Made by a program: the position numbers and the translations under genes
NCBI RefSeq assembly: GCF_015706575.1
Contig: NW_024037068.1
Span: 3,004,539-3,068,538, forward strand
Reading direction: 5' to 3'
From: Patiria miniata
Lineage: Eukaryota > Echinodermata > Asteroidea > Valvatida > Asterinidae
Length of the DNA: 64,000 bases
Notes under the pieces: generated by a model
Databases searched by the model: none
Told to the model about the DNA's origin: nothing
Seen by the model: the letters and a program-made list of their open reading frames with translations, nothing else
Shown: positions 58,950-64,000 of the stretch, piece by piece
How the letters are laid out: each line of letters begins with the position of its first letter
Numbering within the stretch: the first letter of the stretch is position 1

Positions 58950-60435
58950 CGTGCAAGGCTAGCGGCTTTTACATGTACCAACTTGGGTTTGTTATCGGAG
59001 TTGTCCTTCTCCTAGGCAGATTGCTGTCCAAGGCTGACGAGTTCTACCAACCCGTGTTTGTTGTCGGAGTTGTCCTTCTCCTAGGCAGATTGCCGTCCAA
59101 GACTGACGAGTTCTACCAACTCGTGTTTGTTGTCGGAGTTGTCCTTCTCCTAGGCAGATTGCTGTCCAAGGCTGACGAGTTCTACCAACCCGTGTTTGTT
59201 ATCGGAGTTGTCCTTCTCCTAGGCAGATTGCCGTACAAGGCAGACGAGTTCTACCAACCCGTGTTTGTTATCGGAGTTGTCCTTCTCCTAGGCAGATTGC
59301 CGTCCAAGGCTGACGAGTTCTACCAACCCGTGTTTGTTATCAGAGTTGTCCTTCTCCTAGGCAGATTGCCGTCCAAGGCTGACGAGTTCTACCAACCCGT
59401 GTTTGTTATCGGAGTTGTCCTTCTCCTAGGCAGATTGCCGTCAAAGGCTGACGAGTTCTACCAACCCGTGTTTGTTATCAGAGTTGTCCTTCTCCTAGGC
59501 AGATTGCCGTCCAAGGCTGACGAGTTCTACCAACCCGTGTTTGTTATCGGAGTTGTCCTTCTCCTAGGCAGATTGCCGTCCAAGGCTGACAAGTTCTACC
59601 AACTCGTGTTTTTTATCGGAGTTGTCCTTCTCCTAGGCAGAGTGCCGTCCAAGGCTGACGAGTTCTACCAACCCCGTTTGTTATCGGAGTTGTCCTTCTC
59701 CTAGGCAGATTACCGTACAAGGCTGACGAGTTCTACCAACTCGTGTTTGTTATCGGAGTTGTCCTTCTCCTAGGCAGATTGCCGTACAAGGCTGACAAGT
59801 TCTACCAACTCGTGTTTGTTATCGGAGTTGTCCTTCTCCTAGGCAGATTGCCGTACAAGGCTGACGAGTTCTACCAACTCGTGTTTGTTATCGGAGTTGT
59901 CCTTCTCCTAGGCAGATTGCCGTACAAGGCTGACGAGTTCTACCAACTCGTGTTTGTTATCGGAGTTGTCCTTCTCCTAGGCAGATTGCCGTACAAGGCT
60001 GACGAGTTCTACCAACTCGTGTTTGTTATCGGAGTTGTCCTCTCCTAGGCAGATTGCCGTACAAGGCTGACGAGTTCTATCAACCCGTGTTTGATATCGG
60101 AGTTGTCCTTCTCCTAGGCAGATTGCCGTACAAGGCTGACGAGTTTCTACCAACTCGTGTTTGTTATCGGAGTTGTCCTTCTCCTGGGCAGATTGCCGTA
60201 CAAGGCTGACGAGTTCTACCAACCCGTGTTTGTTATCGGAGTTGTCCTTCTCCTAGGCAGATTGCCGTACAAGGCTGACGAGTTCTACCAACTCGTGTTT
60301 GTTATCGGAGTTGTCCTCCTCCTAGGCAGATGCCGTCCAAGGCTGACGAGTTCTACCAACTCGTGTTTGTTATCAGAGTTGTCCTTCTCCTAGGCAGAGT
60401 GCCGTCCAAGGCTGACGAGTTCTACCAACCCGGAG
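58950..60435. repeat. 69-bp minisatellite, about 21 copies, with open frame
   Basis: The unit (gttatcggagttgtccttct, cctaggcagattgccgtcca, aggctgacgagttctaccaa, cccgtgttt) is 69 bp, exactly 23 codons, so plus-strand frames stay open over long stretches (58946-59704, 252 codons, then others). The reading is FVIGVVLLLGRLPSKADEFYQPV repeated: a hydrophobic half and a charged half. Occasional one-base changes break the frame. No splice site, promoter or homologue supports translation, and the shorter array at 47.5 kb is out of frame. Best regarded as non-coding. Confidence 0.95.
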
Positions 60436-60517
60436 TACATTTTCTTGTTAAAATACATTTGTACAAAAAAATTGTACATATGTACAATTACAAAGTTACA
60501 AGAGCAGAAACTGTATA

Positions 60518-60733
60518 ACTAGAATGCGGCCCAAATTTTGGCCTCATTTTTTTTGTTTGAACTTCCATTCTTTTTTAAAAAGTTTAATTTTTTTTTCCTT
60601 CTTTTTCAGAGAGTAATATTTTATTAACTAGAATGCGGCCCAAATTTTGGCCTCATTTTTTGTTTGAACTTCCATTCTTTTTTAAAAAGTTTAATTTTTT
60701 TTCCTTCTTTTTCAGAGAGTAATATTTTATATA
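60518..60733. repeat. Direct duplication of a 106-bp segment
   Basis: ctagaatgcggcccaaattt ... cagagagtaatattttat occurs twice in tandem, differing in a few T-run lengths. Almost identical, so recent. Confidence 0.93.
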
Positions 60734-60790
60734 CACGTAAGTAGGTGATAATTGCCTTGTTTGATATGGCTCTGAATTATTTTTCTAAAA

Positions 60791-61640
60791 TTAAGAGGAA
60801 GGTACATGTACGTGTGCCTCTGAAAACAGCGTGAATATTGGATAATGGTCCGAAATTTTACTCTCCAAAATCCCTGCTGTAATTTCAGTAGCTTCACATT
60901 TTACATTAGTGATAAAGTTGTCGATTAGGGTTGCACTTTTGTCAGTTACACGAGTTGGTCTATTGATCAGAGGGTAATGGTCATTATTGAAGAGAGTTTT
61001 TACAAAATTGGTCGTTCTCTCCTCTTTGAGGAACAAATTGATATTATAATCCCCCATTATAACAGAGTTTTTGTTTTCCCTATTAATTGACGTGAGAACA
61101 TTTTGGAAAGATGCTACAAATTTACGATTTAACTTATTTGTGTGGGTAATTTTTGGAGGAATGTAAACAACACCGACAATGATATTTTTACCAGTTGGTC
61201 TGCGAATTTCAATGAAAAGGGAATCACATGGGGTTGTGCACCCATCTACTGGTATTGTCATATCATCTCGCTTTACATAATCGATGTCATTACGCACATA
61301 CAGACCAACACCACACGCCTTTTTTCTCTGGCTCTCGATTACGGCTAAGAAATGTATAACCATTCCTCCTTATACGTTTGGGAATTTCATTTCCTTTAAG
61401 CCATGTCTCTACTATTCCCATAACATGCCATTCTTTCTGCAGATTTTCTAAATAATTACCTATCTTACCATAGTTTTTGTTAATGTAATTATTTGCGTTG
61501 ATGCAAAACACTGATAACAGATTTCCGTGTCTTTTGTTTGAATATCTTTGTGTAAACGTTTGGCTGTCTAGGAAAACAGATCTAGGACATAGTTTTTTAT
61601 ACAAATTATCAGAATCAAATATACCATCAAATGTTTTTTC
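60791..61640 (-). pseudogene. LINE-type endonuclease (EEP) fragment downstream of gene C
   Basis: Two overlapping minus-strand frames cover an EEP domain: VFCINANN (Asn), GIVETWLKG (Glu), GVGLYVRNDID, GVVYIPP (Tyr), IMGDYNINLF (Asp/Asn), TLIDNFITN, SDHYPIF (Asp-His). All the catalytic positions are present. There is a single frame change in an A-run near 61325. No reverse transcriptase follows; the frame ends at a stop at 60791, just before the minisatellite. Upstream, DNLYKKLCPRS aligns with gene B's DNLYRRICPKI, so the whole region is homologous to 48456-49260. Confidence 0.78.
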
Positions 61641-61660
61641 ATTTCTTGGGTCATTCAAAG

Positions 61661-61729
61661 CTACTTTATTTTTTCTTGACTTTCCTCTGTTGATGGCTCC
61701 TTTTTGTCGTCGTCGTTGGTTGTTGCCCC
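61661..61729 (-). CDS. Gene C exon E4 (last coding exon)
   Basis: Acceptor tctgtttcag at 61730, phase 0, continuing from E3 (63112). It encodes a 22-residue charged tail, GATTNDDDKKEPSTEESQEK and two more residues, then TAG. Composition (Asp, Glu, Lys, Ser, Thr) is like E3. The same acceptor is followed in another frame by the long frame that leads into the EEP fragment. The phase argues for the short tail as the normal product. Confidence 0.55.
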   Translation of the reverse strand, partial: GATTNDDDKKEPSTEESQEKIK

Positions 61730-62063
61730 CTGAAACAGATAAATTTGAGTGCAAAAGAAAAATACAAGTTCAACTTCACATCAACTTTAGCTGGCACAAA
61801 TACTGTGTTTGTGTACAAGGTCAAATATGGTATTGTAAAGGATGTACATATGTATTTCTCTATTCAGTGAAAAGAACTGCATAGCAAACAAAGGACATTT
61901 TGGTCAGCATGCTCTTCGTCAGAATGAACTTACATGTAGTGTCACATTTAGAACACAGAGTGTTTGTAACTGTTTTTGATCCTGTCTGTATAAAACATGT
62001 TCTTTTTGTAAAATTTGACTCACTTTAGCCATTGGCTACAAGTTCAATTTTTACCAAATTTAC

Positions 62064-62715
62064 CACCCGATTTCACCAAACTCTTCGTAACTTACGATGC
62101 ATCGCAGCGCTGCGACGCGTCGTAACTCTACGATGCGTCGCAGCTGCTACGCGTCCTGCGATCCATTTCACTAAACACGTCGTAAGTGTGCACGTCGTTG
62201 GTGTATTTATAGCACAACTCGGTGACTGTTTTATGTCTTTAGTCAGCGTACAGTAAATAGTCGTCTGATATTCAACAAAGAGTCGTCGGATCTCAGCTCG
62301 AAATTTGTTAAAACGTAAAACAAAATGGCGGCCGTGCGATGCAATTTGAAGAAAAACAAGCTCTCATTGGACTGTATAGTTACTTTGAAATTTCAACTCT
62401 AATATTCCGGTCTAATTCATAATTATTCAATGAATTTTCTATTTACAACTTTACACACATTGCCTCTCTATTATAATCTCGTTAATGTAGTGTTTGTGGC
62501 ATAAAACTGGCTTAGAAATGACTCTTCGTATTTTGCGATGACCACTAGACACATCGTAACTTGCGACGTGTTTTAAGCCGTTGTCAAGGAACTTACGACG
62601 CGTTCAACACATCGCAATTTTCGTGAAATGGAAGATACGACGTGTCCCGAGTTGCGACGTGTTACACGTCGTAACTCAAGTTGCGACGCGTCGCAGCGCT
62701 TCGTGAAATCGGGTG
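62064..62715. mobile_element. MITE, 652 bp, CACCCGATTTCAC ends, CpG-rich palindromes
   Basis: Inverted CACCCGATTTCAC ends. Inside, both arms are built of gcgacgcgtcg, acgtcgtaa and gttgcgacg words. It is between the last and the penultimate exon of gene C. The corresponding place in gene B (about 50000) lacks it. No clear target duplication. Confidence 0.85.
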
Positions 62716-63111
62716 CAGGGCTGTTTAACAGCAACTTTTTTGTGACGTGACATGTAACATTTTTCAGCCTGCCGCTAGAGGGCGCTCTAACATTTTATGA
62801 CGTCACTGTTAATTTATTTTGGGGAAACCAACAGAGTGACAGTTACAAATGGATTCACGTTGTATTGTGGATTTTCTGGGGATCATGCTTAAACCCATTC
62901 AGTCAATCATATACAATAATACCACCCCAAACCCATCGTAGTAACTGTAAACTTCCATAAAATCAGCTGTGGCAGTTTTTACATTTTTCTGAGGTGTTAC
63001 ATGCAAGTGAATGAAAACTGTCAGTTGTTACGTGTGGTGTGATGAAAATAGATGACAACTGAGATTATACCTGTATGTAAAGTGAAACAACAAAAATTCA
63101 GTGTTACTTAC

Positions 63112-63224
63112 CGAATCTGTGTCGGAGACGGTAACATTGTCGGTTTGTGTCTCAACTGCATCATGCTTTCTACTGGATTCTGACTGTGTAATATCGAAGT
63201 TATCGAGATTCTCATCAGTCGTTT
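63112..63224 (-). CDS. Gene C exon E3
   Basis: A 113-bp exon (acceptor tttgttacag, donor GTAAGT), phase 1 to 0, encoding 38 residues: ETTDENLDNFDITQSESSRK and onward to VSDTDS. Acidic, Ser/Thr-rich, no hydrophobic segment. It aligns with gene B's E3 at both ends and in phase. Gene C's E1 and E2 would be beyond 64000. Confidence 0.62.
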
Positions 63225-64000
63225 CTGTAACAAAGAATGCAGTGATAGCCATCAATACCACGGTGCTTCAACATATATGCACCCCACCTGTAAGTTTGCA
63301 CAATCTTTCCCAAGTCCTTTATTAATGAGAGCTTTAAAAGTGCTTGAAACTCTACATGTTATATGACAAGGAGAAGCAAATCCAATATAAAAAAGCAATA
63401 TTATCTGAAAGAGAAATACGTTATCAGAATATAGAAGGACATGCAGCTTCCAGACTTTTCATCCAATTTTCAGACTTTAAAAAAAAATTAAATAGACAAC
63501 ATCATCTCTTATTAAATCCCATACCCCTAAATAAAAGAAATCCATCTGAGTTTTGAAATATATCCATGCTGACAAAAAAGTACAGTGAGTCCATTATATA
63601 AATTTGGGGTCCTAAAGTGTGACATTTTGGTGTCCCTGTTACACCTGACCTGTGCAATTTGACATGGAAATATCATTGAAATTGACTTCAAAGTATTTCC
63701 ATTTGTTCGCAGGTTCTTTGCATTACATAATAACTCTTGGAGGTAGTTAGCATTAAAGGTATAGTCCATCATTTGTCATTTGTGCATTATGTTTGTTTGA
63801 AGCAACAAAAGTGCTGAAAATCTAAAGAAGGATGCTTAACAACTAACCCGATGAGGTTTTAGTTCAGTGAATGCTGTAGGCCCTATATTCCGAGAAAATA
63901 ATATTCTAGGAGCTTGATTTCAAATCAAAAGTTGCGGAGTCGTGTTTTGAATTGGGCCTGAATTCAGTGTCCGAGACACATTCTCACTGAACCGATTGCA
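63225..64000. other. Gene C intron upstream of E3
   Basis: 63350-63590 is homologous to the gene B intron at 50950-51200. No E2-like exon is seen before the window ends. The last 400 bp show nothing recognisable. Confidence 0.5.

Larger units (their letters stand above)
55460..63330. repeat. Tandem segmental duplication, unit 2
   Basis: Second unit, aligned in order with 43980-50520 (landmarks listed there). It has the longer 69-bp minisatellite, an extra 320-bp stretch with aggtcaaaggtca words (56713-57035) and the MITE at 62064-62715, which unit 1 lacks. Confidence 0.88.

Noticed and set aside
58946-60393. Repeated FVIGVVLLLGRLPSKADEFYQ protein as a multi-pass membrane protein
   Set aside because: The frame follows from a 69-bp unit; it breaks by one-base changes in several places, is not kept in the paralogous array, and has no gene context.
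1-64000. CRISPR array, operons or other prokaryotic features
   Set aside because: Tandem repeats here lack unique spacers of even length, and introns, Ig exons and retroelements show the DNA is animal.

Overview
Metazoan (eukaryotic) genomic DNA, almost certainly from a marine invertebrate. The evidence is spliced genes with canonical GT-AG junctions, immunoglobulin-domain exons, a Penelope-like retroelement, LINE endonuclease remnants, a Ty3/gypsy fossil and many non-autonomous DNA transposons. The frequency of TAGGCCTA- and TACATGTA-type words reminds me of echinoderm genomes, but that is an impression and not a determination. Coding density is very low and most of the window is repeat. A 500-base run of N (27234-27733) is an assembly gap.

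Layout. (1) 0.7-10.5 kb: a minus-strand immunoglobulin-superfamily gene. It has a signal-peptide exon (10437-10500), three one-exon Ig domains (9895-10185, 5672-5986, 4599-4922), all in phase 1-1, and a possible stalk exon (681-758). Its introns hold a mariner-like element with a nested MITE, and a 3-kb TIR element that carries a 16-bp satellite. (2) 12.6-18.6 kb: a hAT-type element with a perfect 8-bp target duplication. It contains a 3.9-kb CCCAGCAGGCA element, which contains a 174-bp foldback, and separately a TTAA-flanked element. (3) 20.6-22.4 kb: decayed DDE-transposase-like gene. (4) 23.7-27.2 kb: second CCCAGCAGGCA element, cut by the gap. Both copies keep the same splice-site pair around a small reading frame. 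(5) 27.8-63.2 kb: a tandem family of small, charged, minus-strand genes that I do not recognise, called here A (38.5 to 28.4 kb), B (53.1 to 49.4 kb) and C (starts beyond the window, ends at 61.66 kb). They share short exons with conserved phases (E2 is 0 to 1, E3 is 1 to 0). A and B share a CCAAT...TATA promoter. Gene A carries the E2-E3 pair twice, with a Penelope-like element between the second E2 and E3.

Genes B and C lie in a tandem segmental duplication (about 44-50.5 kb versus 55.5-63.3 kb, offset 11.4-12.9 kb). It also contains a 69-bp minisatellite (about 5 copies versus about 21), a LINE-type endonuclease (EEP) fragment without reverse transcriptase just 3' of each last exon, and SINE-like pieces. 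Several MITEs occupy one duplicate and are absent from the other, so their order of arrival can be read. A Ty3/gypsy fossil (about 53.3-55.4 kb) lies just upstream of the gene B promoter.

The best candidate for something undescribed is the A/B/C gene family: conserved promoter, exon phases and introns, rapidly changing protein sequence, and an exon-pair module that can duplicate without shifting frame. All gene calls rest on reading splice sites and frames by eye; no transcript or database evidence was available.
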